Assembly (NCBI RefSeq): GCF_002947535.1
Contig: NZ_PUAP01000034.1
Location: 62,001-126,000, forward strand
Direction of reading: 5' to 3'
Length of the DNA: 64,000 nucleotides
From: Enterococcus mundtii
GTDB lineage: Bacteria; Bacillota; Bacilli; Lactobacillales; Enterococcaceae
Positions 9,332 through 18,108 of this stretch are shown in pieces. The first letter of the stretch is position 1. Each line of letters begins with the position of its first letter. The notes under the pieces are model-generated. The model worked only from the letters and a program-made list of their open reading frames with translations, was not told where the DNA came from and made no database searches. A program made the translations under genes and the position numbers.

Positions 9332-10217
9332 CTTGCATTTCCTCCCTTTCAGTTCCCTTGATATGTTTAATAAAATATTTCTCACCGTACCATTCTAGCT
9401 GACTCTTGCCTTCCCTATTGCGGTATTCTTCTGAGTATTTGTGTTTATAATAACCGTGTAATAGATACGGGAAGAATAGATAGGCTTCGGCGATGATAAA
9501 TCCTATATCAAACGCTAACCACATCGCTAAAATATTGATAAAACCTACCATATCTGTTCGAGGTGTATCTCCATCTGGAAAAATAAAATTCCAAATTATA
9601 ACTATTATGACCAGTATCCAGCCGTAATTCATTACCATTTGAATGATTTTTTCTATAAAATCATCGACTTTATTTTTTTCTTTATTTTTTATATCAAGTA
9701 TTTTTATATTTAAGGAATTACTTTTACTTCTAATAACGATGTAGCCTACTATCGTTAATAAAATCAAAACGATTATCATCCCAATAGAAGTTAATAGTTT
9801 CAGAAACATAGTAATAAAAAATAAATTTACTGTCAGTATTAACCAAATAAGGTAATTGTTACAGGTGTTCATTGTAATAAAAATTCTTGTACTACTATTA
9901 TTCTTATTTTTATATCTTGTATATAACCAGATAGATAAATAAATAAAAAGAAATATCCAAAAAAAACTTTCTGGCAAAAAATTTATATCTGGTTCAGGAA
10001 CAAGGCTATTTCTATCAGGATCTTTCATCCCTAATCCAGTAAATTTAACAAAACCATATTGTGCTATTATTGAAATTATTGATATAGATATTAATAAAAA
10101 ACGCTTTTTCCCATTATATAATCCTCTTTTTTCAGTATCTTTTATCATATAATCGACTAAACGATCATCCAGCAAGTTTAAGCTTTGTTCAAACGTCGCA
10201 TTGAATAATTTTTTCAT
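9324..10217 (-). CDS. Multi-pass membrane protein, candidate immunity protein (paralogue 1)
   Basis: This 297-residue protein starts at ATG 10217, chosen because the aligned paralogue begins at the same residue (MKKLFNATFEQSLNL). It has about six hydrophobic segments. The start and C-terminal quarter are strongly conserved with the upstream paralogue at 10262 (FPDGDTPRTDMVGF, AMWLAFDIGFIIAEAYLFFPYLLHGYY, then YRNREG.SQLEWYGEKYFIKHIKGT). The middle is divergent and unusually rich in Asn, Lys and Ile, and the gene is more AT-rich than its neighbours. The position directly after a predicted membrane-active LXG toxin, and the tandem duplication with a diverged centre, suggest an integral-membrane immunity protein. 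I recognise no named family. Confidence 0.65.
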   Translation of the reverse strand: MKKLFNATFEQSLNLLDDRLVDYMIKDTEKRGLYNGKKRFLLISISIISIIAQYGFVKFTGLGMKDPDRNSLVPEPDINFLPESFFWIFLFIYLSIWLYTRYKNKNNSSTRIFITMNTCNNYLIWLILTVNLFFITMFLKLLTSIGMIIVLILLTIVGYIVIRSKSNSLNIKILDIKNKEKNKVDDFIEKIIQMVMNYGWILVIIVIIWNFIFPDGDTPRTDMVGFINILAMWLAFDIGFIIAEAYLFFPYLLHGYYKHKYSEEYRNREGKSQLEWYGEKYFIKHIKGTEREEMQDE

Positions 10218-10261
10218 ATTCTTCACCAATTAAAGCTACTCTCATCTCTAATGTCTACTCC

Positions 10262-11131
10262 TTATATTTTTTCTTCTTTATTAGTTCCTTTGATATGCTT
10301 GTTAAAATATTTCTCACCATACCATTCTAATTGTGTTTGCCCTTCTAAATTACGGTATTCTTCTGAATATTTGTGTCTATAATAACCATGCAATAGATAA
10401 GGGAAGAATAGATAGGCCTGTGCAATAATAAAGCCTATATCAAGTGCTAACCACATCGCTAAAATTTCTATAAAGCCCGTCATATCGGTACGTGGCGCAT
10501 CTCCACTAGGAAAAATAAAGTTCCAAATAAACCCGATAATAACGACTATTGAGCTATACTTCACCACTAGGTTTATTATTTTTTCTAACCATTTATCTAC
10601 CTTCTCTTTTTTATTTTTTTTATAGAGCAAATTTTCTAAGGAAGCTTTCTTACTTTTAACTACTATATATCCTATTAATAAAATTATTGAGAAAAATATT
10701 CCCATGCCTATAGCTGTTAGAGGTTTTAAAAATGCTGTAATAAAATAAAGATTAATTTCAATTACTAGCCAAGTAAAAATGTTTACCACATTAATGTAGC
10801 CCCAGACAAATTTAGTTGCTCGATAACGTTTAATCAATGTATAGGCCCATATAACTAAATACATCACTAAAAATATCCAAAATATAAATGGAGGTAAAAA
10901 GTTTACCTCGGCTTGTGGGACAAAACCATCTCTATCGTGGTTCGTAACAATCCTGTTTGTAAATAAAACTATGCCATATAGCATGCCTATCAAAGCTAGT
11001 GCTAATATTTTCAATAAAATAGGTCTTTCTTTTAGATCCCACCTTTCAACATCATTTTTCATATAATTGATTAGCTTATCATCTTTCAAATTTAAACTTT
11101 CTTCAAAGGATGCCTTAAATAAGTTTCCCAT
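10262..11131 (-). CDS. Multi-pass membrane protein, candidate immunity protein for the LXG toxin (paralogue 2)
   Basis: This 289-residue protein starts at ATG 11131, two bases after the toxin stop codon. TTGGAG sits six bases before it, inside the end of the toxin gene, which implies translational coupling. Hydrophobic segments lie at roughly residues 25-45, 68-88, 100-125, 130-150, 195-215 and 225-250. The cytosolic-looking ends are charged. It is clearly homologous to the next gene downstream, with the most conserved block around PRTDMTGFIEILAMWLALDIGF. Immediate linkage to an LXG effector with a membrane-type C-terminus is the main evidence for an immunity role; no biochemical motif is visible. 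Confidence 0.7.
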   Translation of the reverse strand: MGNLFKASFEESLNLKDDKLINYMKNDVERWDLKERPILLKILALALIGMLYGIVLFTNRIVTNHDRDGFVPQAEVNFLPPFIFWIFLVMYLVIWAYTLIKRYRATKFVWGYINVVNIFTWLVIEINLYFITAFLKPLTAIGMGIFFSIILLIGYIVVKSKKASLENLLYKKNKKEKVDKWLEKIINLVVKYSSIVVIIGFIWNFIFPSGDAPRTDMTGFIEILAMWLALDIGFIIAQAYLFFPYLLHGYYRHKYSEEYRNLEGQTQLEWYGEKYFNKHIKGTNKEEKI

Positions 11132-11133
11132 AT

Positions 11134-12678
11134 TCATCTCCAATTAAAATTTATTTCTGGTACTTTTATCGAAGATAGTATATTTCCAATTGATTTTCCC
11201 ACTTGTTTAATATTTTCATTCATAAGTTTCACTGTATTAACGCTTTTTTCAATTGCCTTACCTAGTTTTTTCGTGTTCCTATCATATATTTTATAAGCCC
11301 AATTTTTGACATAATCATAGGTATCTGGCTCTGCAAATTGTAAACTCTTATTTCCCAAACCTATAACTAAACCTAGGCCGGCACCAACGACATTTCCAAT
11401 TCCTGGTACAAATGTTCCTAACTTTGCACCTAATGTCATTCCCTCTAACGGTCCAATACTCTTCACCATCTCTATTCCACCACCTATTATTCCTTTGCCA
11501 ATACTTCCTGTTTTTCCATATTCATTCACAGCATTGGCGGCGAAAGTGATGCCTAATTGCGCATAGGTAGCTACTTGGCCTGCCGTTCCTAATCCTTTGG
11601 CAACACCCCAATTTTTAGCTCCTTGCACAAATTGAGATTTCTTCAAGGCTTCGCTGACATAGGTTTTTACGGGAGAGGTAAATTTAGTGAAATTTTGATA
11701 GGCTTTGCCTAGCGTATCGATTTTAGGAATCCATTTCCCTTGGGCAACGGCTTTACCGAACATTTCGTATTTTGCAAGACCGCTAAATAATTTATTTTTC
11801 ATACCTGATGGTAGATGATTAGCAAGCATCAAAAATTCATCGTTGGATGCCAACTTATTTACCAATGCATCAGGATAATTGCTGAGCAACATTTCAAGTC
11901 GTCTGATTGTGTCGGTTTTCCCATCTTTCAGGGGTTGGACCAATTTTTCGATCTCCGCATACATTTCTAAGTAGGCATTGTTTGAAGATTCTTCCAACAA
12001 AGCTTGTCCGTTTGGTTTGTACTTCTCAAACCAACTCCCATCCACTCCTTTCGGCAATACATAACTACCGTCTGCCTTGATGGTTGTTTGATTCAAGACT
12101 AATACGCTTTGCATGGCGAGTTTCAATTCCAGTAGACTGTTATTGAACAGTCCACTGGTTTGGGAGTTAAAGGCATGAAGTTTTTGTTGTTTGCGTTGCA
12201 AGTTGTAGATATCTTCTTGCAGGCTGTCCGCCATTCGCATCAAGTTTCGATGAAAATCACTTAGCATTTCTGTAATGCCGGGTAATATGCTTGTATTGGC
12301 GATCTGCCTAATCGTCTGCGCGTGGTTATCGATCGATTGTTTAGCGAATGTTTTGGCACGAATCTGTCCGCTTAAATTATCTTCGTCCAAGTATCCTTCA
12401 CTGGCAATCATTTGGTGTGCGGAAGAGTAAAGATTCAAGTCTGACTGAATCCCTTGCACCGCAGTATTTACCCGATTGATCGTAGGTATGATCAACTCAG
12501 AAAACAGTCCTTTACCGGCTTGATAAGCCGCTCCGGAGAGAGTTTTGCCATCAATCGCTCGGACAACTTGTTGACTACCTGTTCGTAGTTGAGTGATCGT
12601 TGTACGAGCAAGCGATAAATTAGTGGTCAGATTGCTCATTAGATTAGAAGACTCTGTGGCTGAATAGATTAATCCCAT
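11134..12678 (-). CDS. LXG-type T7SS effector with glycine-rich (pore-type) C-terminal domain
   Basis: This 514-residue protein has an N-terminal helical LXG-like domain of about 200 residues (opening MGLIYSATESSNLMSNLTTNL) of the kind that targets toxins to the type VIIb machine. There is no signal peptide. A linker of about 140 residues leads to a C-terminal part (about 365-450) dense in small residues: GKTGSIGKGIIGGG, GAKLGTFVPGIGNVVGAGLG, VIGLGNKS. The repeated G-xxx-G spacing resembles the glycine-zipper, membrane-permeabilising C-terminus described for TelE of Streptococcus gallolyticus. No nuclease, NADase or lipase motif was found. It follows two small partner-like proteins and precedes two membrane proteins, the usual order partner, partner, toxin, immunity. 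It overlaps the upstream gene by 10 bases. Confidence 0.82.
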   Translation of the reverse strand: MGLIYSATESSNLMSNLTTNLSLARTTITQLRTGSQQVVRAIDGKTLSGAAYQAGKGLFSELIIPTINRVNTAVQGIQSDLNLYSSAHQMIASEGYLDEDNLSGQIRAKTFAKQSIDNHAQTIRQIANTSILPGITEMLSDFHRNLMRMADSLQEDIYNLQRKQQKLHAFNSQTSGLFNNSLLELKLAMQSVLVLNQTTIKADGSYVLPKGVDGSWFEKYKPNGQALLEESSNNAYLEMYAEIEKLVQPLKDGKTDTIRRLEMLLSNYPDALVNKLASNDEFLMLANHLPSGMKNKLFSGLAKYEMFGKAVAQGKWIPKIDTLGKAYQNFTKFTSPVKTYVSEALKKSQFVQGAKNWGVAKGLGTAGQVATYAQLGITFAANAVNEYGKTGSIGKGIIGGGIEMVKSIGPLEGMTLGAKLGTFVPGIGNVVGAGLGLVIGLGNKSLQFAEPDTYDYVKNWAYKIYDRNTKKLGKAIEKSVNTVKLMNENIKQVGKSIGNILSSIKVPEINFNWR

Positions 12679-13019
12679 CGTTTATTCCTTTCTTTCTGAA
12701 GTTCCGTACGTTCTTCTTCAAGTTTGATCACACCTTTTAAGTATTCTTGGTCTAGTTGGTGCTGTTGGCTTTCTACCAACTGCGTGAAGTAAGTTGATTT
12801 TCCTTCATTCTCATTCTTCTCCCAACGAGCAACTTGATTTCCTTGAGATACTAATTCTTCTGTGAATTGTTGGATTTCTCGAAAGCTTTTTCGCATATCC
12901 ATCTCTAAATGATGCATACATTGTTTTAACTGCTGTTTTTCTTTGCTCAGATGCTCCAATCGTTGTTCATTGTTGCTGATTTTACGATCATATTCAGCGA
13001 TCAACTCTTCCTTTTCCAT
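12669..13019 (-). CDS. Small coiled-coil LXG-partner protein (DUF3958-like)
   Basis: This 116-residue, highly charged protein is almost entirely predicted helix: two long heptad-rich segments (about 5-60 and 75-114) separated near the sequence QGNQVARWEKN. It lies between a TIGR04197/DUF3130-like protein and the LXG toxin. This is the position of the second small LXG-associated (Lap-type) targeting proteins, for which the DUF3958 family is typical. It presumably binds the LXG domain to form the secretion-competent complex. Start ATG 13019 follows AAGGAG. Confidence 0.7.
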   Translation of the reverse strand: MEKEELIAEYDRKISNNEQRLEHLSKEKQQLKQCMHHLEMDMRKSFREIQQFTEELVSQGNQVARWEKNENEGKSTYFTQLVESQQHQLDQEYLKGVIKLEEERTELQKERNKRWD

Positions 13020-13028
13020 ACTGACTCC

Positions 13029-13283
13029 TTAGTTGAATCTTGTTTGACTGTCTCTGACTGCGATTACTTGAGCAAGCTGGGGGAATTTGATTGCCTGTTC
13101 ATTGACACAAGTAACTAGATTTGAAATATCGGTGAGTAGGTTGTTACTGACCTCTACTCCTGTTTTCATACTGCTGATCGTGCTCTTGCTTAAAGAACTT
13201 GTTTTACTACTACTAACAGATACATTTTTTATTCCTGATATGGCTGCTGTTGCAGTGGATTCCTGAGAAGCGATTTTCGACAT
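13029..13283 (-). CDS. Small WXG100-like LXG partner (TIGR04197/DUF3130-like)
   Basis: This 84-residue Ser/Thr-rich helical protein (opening MSKIASQESTATAAISGIKN, ending FPQLAQVIAVRDSQTRFN) matches the size and pattern of TIGR04197-type proteins. Those proteins accompany LXG toxins and supply a secretion signal within a two-helix WXG100-like fold. There is no WxG turn; the hinge is around residue 45. ATG 13283 follows AAGGAG. It probably forms a complex with the neighbouring coiled-coil protein and the LXG toxin. Confidence 0.75.
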   Translation of the reverse strand: MSKIASQESTATAAISGIKNVSVSSSKTSSLSKSTISSMKTGVEVSNNLLTDISNLVTCVNEQAIKFPQLAQVIAVRDSQTRFN

Positions 13284-13294
13284 CTTTTTTCTCC

Positions 13295-13696
13295 TTATCT
13301 GAATTGATAGAATGGGTCTTCTTTTAATCTCTCTTCTTCATTGCTTTTTATAGTTTCTACAATCGGTACAGGTTGCTCCTCTTGCACAAGTAGTGGTCTG
13401 GCTGGCGCATCCCTAAGTTGCCTCAACAAATCGTCTAAAAATTCTTCATCGTCTTGGTTTTGAAAGCCTTCGAACAACACTTCTGTGATTTGATCGGCAT
13501 GGATAGAAAAGACTTCTTGGCTTGGTATATCTCCAAATGGATGGGGGGCTACACGATATCTTGATATCACTTTTTCTTCTTCATTTTTGGCGATGGCGCG
13601 AGCAACGACGAAATAGAGCAGTTGATCATCTTCTGTCCCTACTAGTCTTAAGATACTGCCTAGTGGCAAAAACGGTGTGATCATTTCTTCTCTCAT
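13295..13696 (-). CDS. DUF4176 domain protein after essC
   Basis: This 133-residue protein overlaps the end of essC by four bases (ATGA), with GGAGG a few bases upstream. The DUF4176 core is seen as FLPLGSILRLVG ... YFVVARAI ... HPFGDIPSQEVFSIHADQITEVLFEGF. The C-terminal 40 residues are acidic and Pro-rich. It is a recurrent component of type VIIb secretion loci but its function is not established. The strict coupling to essC suggests it works with the motor or with substrate loading. Confidence 0.75.
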   Translation of the reverse strand: MREEMITPFLPLGSILRLVGTEDDQLLYFVVARAIAKNEEEKVISRYRVAPHPFGDIPSQEVFSIHADQITEVLFEGFQNQDDEEFLDDLLRQLRDAPARPLLVQEEQPVPIVETIKSNEEERLKEDPFYQFR

Positions 13697-16600
13697 GCTT
13701 CCTCCTCCGTTGGAAATACCAAGGCTTCCAATTGATCATCCTTCAAACTGTGTAGGACGTTTTTAGCGACTATTGCGTTTTTTTCTTGATAAGAAAGATT
13801 TTCAATAAATAGTTGATTTTGTAAGCTACCACCAAATAAAATCTGGTCAATATTTTCTTTTATGAACGTAGTGATTCCGCCAAATGTATTGCCCACTTTC
13901 GCCATATGATCGAGAAAGACAAATTGTAAATGATCGTTCCCACCACTTAGCAGAGCAGTAACTTCTTCAGGGGCCAATGCTAATTTCCCGACTAAGTCCG
14001 CAATACCATTGATTACGACGATCCTCTTGCCAGTTTCATTTGTTAAAAGAGCTTCTAGAGCCGCTTTTAAGGCCATTGATTCTTCAGTGAGACATGAACG
14101 GTCCAAATATAGTGAAACACTCACCTTCGCTGATTCCAGAGTTCCATTTGCATCAATCACTACCACTTCTCCTTGGCATTCTTGGCAAATCTGTTGAAGC
14201 AACCAAGGCATCATCGCACGAAGTTGTTTGTTGGAGTTGAAAAAGAGCCCTAATCTCATGCCTTGGAATAAGTCGAAAGATTCTACTAATGAAGTGCCTT
14301 TGTTCAATCCTAAATACAGTTTGTTTTCGTCATCTTGTACAAAATAAGAAGCGAAACTTTTTTGTGTTAGATTTTCTGGCACCATTGGAATTTTCTCAGG
14401 ACGTTCGCCTGTCCAAGCTTGATTGATTTCTATTATTTCTTCTTCCAGATTTTGGAGTAGTTCAGCATCATTTTTCCCATTCGTTGGAAGATAAAACTGA
14501 ATGGTAGTTGGCGCAGCCAGTAAGACTTGTCCGCGGCCATTGATTGCTTCAGGTGACAAAGCATTTCTGCCCATGACCATGTTTATTTCATTTTCATCGT
14601 TTAAATATAGCGTTATCTTAGTGGCAATATTGCTCATCATGTTAGTCCGAATGCTACCTGCACGATTTGCCGTCATGACAAGAAAGACGCCTAAACTGGC
14701 ACCGTCTCTTAGTAATTGAAGAAGCACTTCGTCAATTCTGTCTTTCCGCTTATCTTCCAAACTCAGCCCATCATAACTATCGAGAATGATTCCTATGATC
14801 GGTAATTTTTCTCTTGTTCTTGTTTCATATTGCGTTAGATTAGCGACACCAGCTTGCTTGAATAAATTTTTGCGCTCTGCTAATAATTTTTCGATTCGAT
14901 CAAGCATTTTTTGCAATTTTTCATCTTCTTCTAAAGTTGCAATATCCGCAACATGGGGTAATTCTTTGAGTACTAATAAACCGTTGTTCCCAAAATCCAC
15001 TAAATGAAATTGGATCATTTCAGGAGTATTTTGACGAGCAAGGTTCATGACTAGAGTTTGTAGCCCTGTCGATTTCCCATAGCCTGGACTGGCAACGATC
15101 AATGTGTGACTCGCTTCTTCTAGATTGAAAGTATAATTCATTTGTTTTTGTTCCGAAGGGATATCTAAACAACCAAATGGGATAGCTAAATTGCGGTCTT
15201 CTGACTGTTTTACTTTTGGCGTAACAATCTGCTTGTCTAAGTTCGGTAGCCACGGCTTATCTGGCAGCTTGTAGGTAGAACCCACAAAGGTTGTCTTGAT
15301 CTTATCAATGACTGCCTCTAATTGCGTTGGCAGGTCTCGTGTATCTTTCCCTTGAATGATTTCGACGTCTGGATCATAGAGCAATTCCAATTGGCCCAAT
15401 TCATTGATTTTAAAGACACGCTCATCGATCACTTCTTCGATCAATTGTTCCGGATCATAAGGAACCCCAGCATAGCCACTTTGAAATAATTCATACACTT
15501 CATTTTCGCCAACTTTCAAGTAACCTCTTCCGGGATTCGTGATTTGTGCGGCATCTGGTGTTTTGAGTAGCTCATTCGAGTCTTGGACACTCGCCATTTT
15601 CAAGGCAATTTTACTCGTACTATTGGCTTCGATCTGATCATTGACTACGCCAGAAGGTTTTTGGGTAGCTAAAATCAAATGGACACCCAATGAACGGCCG
15701 ATTCGGGCAACAGATGTAAGTTCATCTAAGAACTCCGGAACATTAGCTTTAAGCTCCGCAAATTCATCGGAAACTAAAATCAAATGAGGCAGTGGTTTTT
15801 GCGGATAAATAACCTCTGGTTTTGGGGTCTTTCTTTGTTTATACAAAGTCATGTACCCGTTGATATTGTTTACGCCATATTTGGCAAACTCTCTTTGGCG
15901 TTTCGCCAGCTCCGCTTTGATACTCGCTAAGGCTCGCGTAGTTCCAGCGCCATCCAAATTAGTGATTGCGCCCATAAAGTGGGGCAAATGATCTAAGGTG
16001 TTGGCTATTCCGCCACCTTTCCAGTCAATAATCAACATACCAATATCTTCTGGTGAAAAATTGATTGCTAAGCCAGTCAAATAAGTCGTTAGAAATTCAG
16101 ATTTTCCTGATCCCGTCGTACCGCCAACTAAGGCGTGGGGCCCATGAACTCGTTCATGGAGGTCCCAATAGACTAAATCTTTTTTTCCGCGCCAACCAAT
16201 TAACGAACGAATAGATTTATTAGGCTCAGCAGTAGCCCAGCGGTTCGAAATCGCTAGTTCTTCAACTGTCTTGACCTCATATTGATCGAGTAGACTCAAG
16301 CTGTCAGGTACGGCATTTTTTTCTACTTCCACATGATGGAGATTCGCCAAACGCCGAATGGCTTTTTCGATTGGATAAGTTGTCGGCAAATGATTGGGAA
16401 TAAAACGCTGGTTGACATATTCATTGTCCTGATTGATCAAGGTTGCTGCTTCATTGCTTTGATATTCAATTAAAGTCGTGGTCGTTTCTGGCAACATATT
16501 CAACGTTTCTTTTCCCCAAATGACCGTAATCCCATAGTCTCCTAAGTTTTCGGCTAAAAATTCGTTCAATCCATGTCCTGCCAACCAGCTTTCATCCAAA

Positions 16601-18108
16601 ATCGAAAAAACATAATGTGGCTGAAAGTGCACCTTCTCATTTCCTGCCTCACGAACTTGTTGTTTTCTTTTTGCCACTATTTGATAAAAAGAATTCAAGA
16701 TCATGTCTCGACTTTGGGGGGTATGGACAATTCCTCTTAGATTTAAAGAACGGATTTTATTATGGGGCAACCAACGCCATTCCCGCCAATGTTGTTCGTA
16801 TTCTTCCGAGGGAATCAATGTAATGAATTCGACGTCTCGATAAGAATGCAATACGCATAACTGAAACAGCAGTAGTTGTAATGCTGTTCGTAAAATACTA
16901 GGTGTTCCTGCTAAGCCAACGGTTTGTTCCAACAGTGAAACGATGATCGGTGCATTTCCAAGTTGTTTGTATGGATGGTTGAGATGTTCAAAGGCTTCTT
17001 TAATCAGTTCATCCTCTTCTGCCGACTGGAAGTTTGTTTGAAAGCTAGTATTGATTTCGCCGATTCCTAAACGGACAGTCAAAAAATCCTCGTTCACTGT
17101 CATGCGTTCATAAATCCTCGCATGATAATCTTTAGCCATCAATGCTAATTCATTCAGTGAAGGATTCATATATTCTAATGCTGTTTTTTGTGTTTGCTGT
17201 AAGACGTTAAGCTCCGATTTCTTTTTGATCATATACTGACGGTAATACTCTTCTCTCGCATGATTTTTTCTGTTGCTCTCTTTTTTATTCGTAAAATAAC
17301 TCGACACAGAAAAACCTGTTGTGAGTAAACTAGCACCCCCCATACTGATCAGCATGACTGGATTCCCCCCGCTCAAGAAACTTGTAGCACCACTCAAAAC
17401 AACCATGCCTAACGGTGGAACGATGGTTTTCAACCACTCGTTCTTTCCTTCAGTAGCTTTCTGCTTAGGCGATTGGATCTCTATTTTTCCTTTTGGCTCC
17501 TTTAAATGGATTCTTGGGCTACGTCTGAATGCTGGAAAATTTTCTGGATACTCGGAAATGTAAGGTTCTTCGAGCAACTGCCAAGGGTCCAACTGTAACT
17601 GATTTTTTAAATCTGAGATCTTCAATTGTTTCTCTCGCATTTCAATGATGAGATAATCAATAATCAACTGATCTCCTACAGAAAATGGAAATACCCCTTT
17701 TTCTACACGTTGGTGATTGTAATAAACCTTGGCATTACTGGGATAGACCTTTACTTGATAGTCATCGGTGTTGCTATCAAGACTAAGAAAAATCAACGTG
17801 TCAGAATCAATACAGATTGCCGAGTCTTGCGCACGTGATAGATAAATACTTTCTCTTGGCTTATTAACAACAACCGTTTTCATATTTTCATGTTGCACGA
17901 GGAGAAACTTTTCATCCTTGACTAATTCTCCTTCACAAAAAAGCTGTCCGTCTTCACAGGAAATCGTTCGATCGTCAATTATTACTTGATTCTTTTTTTC
18001 TGTTATTTGTGTATGAATGAACGTCGATCCAAAGTAAAAAAGATCATAAAGAACTGCAACGGAATGTTGGATTTGATCAGTCATTGAAATTGGCTTAATT
18101 TGCTTCAT
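13693..18108 (-). CDS. essC: T7SSb motor ATPase EssC
   Basis: This 1471-residue protein is the expected length for EssC. Residues 1-190 carry forkhead-associated-like domains. Two transmembrane segments follow at about 230-275 (PPLGMVVLSGATSFLSGG and the next stretch). Then come tandem FtsK/SpoIIIE-type ATPase domains, with Walker A motifs GGTTGSGKSE near residue 661 and ASPGYGKST near 1006. In the first, LIIDWKGGG is the typical downstream strand. A third, degenerate ATPase-like domain forms the C-terminus. EssC drives substrate export and its C-terminal part usually determines effector specificity. Start ATG 18108 overlaps essB by 14 bases; the next gene overlaps by four. Confidence 0.95.
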   Translation of the reverse strand: MKQIKPISMTDQIQHSVAVLYDLFYFGSTFIHTQITEKKNQVIIDDRTISCEDGQLFCEGELVKDEKFLLVQHENMKTVVVNKPRESIYLSRAQDSAICIDSDTLIFLSLDSNTDDYQVKVYPSNAKVYYNHQRVEKGVFPFSVGDQLIIDYLIIEMREKQLKISDLKNQLQLDPWQLLEEPYISEYPENFPAFRRSPRIHLKEPKGKIEIQSPKQKATEGKNEWLKTIVPPLGMVVLSGATSFLSGGNPVMLISMGGASLLTTGFSVSSYFTNKKESNRKNHAREEYYRQYMIKKKSELNVLQQTQKTALEYMNPSLNELALMAKDYHARIYERMTVNEDFLTVRLGIGEINTSFQTNFQSAEEDELIKEAFEHLNHPYKQLGNAPIIVSLLEQTVGLAGTPSILRTALQLLLFQLCVLHSYRDVEFITLIPSEEYEQHWREWRWLPHNKIRSLNLRGIVHTPQSRDMILNSFYQIVAKRKQQVREAGNEKVHFQPHYVFSILDESWLAGHGLNEFLAENLGDYGITVIWGKETLNMLPETTTTLIEYQSNEAATLINQDNEYVNQRFIPNHLPTTYPIEKAIRRLANLHHVEVEKNAVPDSLSLLDQYEVKTVEELAISNRWATAEPNKSIRSLIGWRGKKDLVYWDLHERVHGPHALVGGTTGSGKSEFLTTYLTGLAINFSPEDIGMLIIDWKGGGIANTLDHLPHFMGAITNLDGAGTTRALASIKAELAKRQREFAKYGVNNINGYMTLYKQRKTPKPEVIYPQKPLPHLILVSDEFAELKANVPEFLDELTSVARIGRSLGVHLILATQKPSGVVNDQIEANSTSKIALKMASVQDSNELLKTPDAAQITNPGRGYLKVGENEVYELFQSGYAGVPYDPEQLIEEVIDERVFKINELGQLELLYDPDVEIIQGKDTRDLPTQLEAVIDKIKTTFVGSTYKLPDKPWLPNLDKQIVTPKVKQSEDRNLAIPFGCLDIPSEQKQMNYTFNLEEASHTLIVASPGYGKSTGLQTLVMNLARQNTPEMIQFHLVDFGNNGLLVLKELPHVADIATLEEDEKLQKMLDRIEKLLAERKNLFKQAGVANLTQYETRTREKLPIIGIILDSYDGLSLEDKRKDRIDEVLLQLLRDGASLGVFLVMTANRAGSIRTNMMSNIATKITLYLNDENEINMVMGRNALSPEAINGRGQVLLAAPTTIQFYLPTNGKNDAELLQNLEEEIIEINQAWTGERPEKIPMVPENLTQKSFASYFVQDDENKLYLGLNKGTSLVESFDLFQGMRLGLFFNSNKQLRAMMPWLLQQICQECQGEVVVIDANGTLESAKVSVSLYLDRSCLTEESMALKAALEALLTNETGKRIVVINGIADLVGKLALAPEEVTALLSGGNDHLQFVFLDHMAKVGNTFGGITTFIKENIDQILFGGSLQNQLFIENLSYQEKNAIVAKNVLHSLKDDQLEALVFPTEEEA

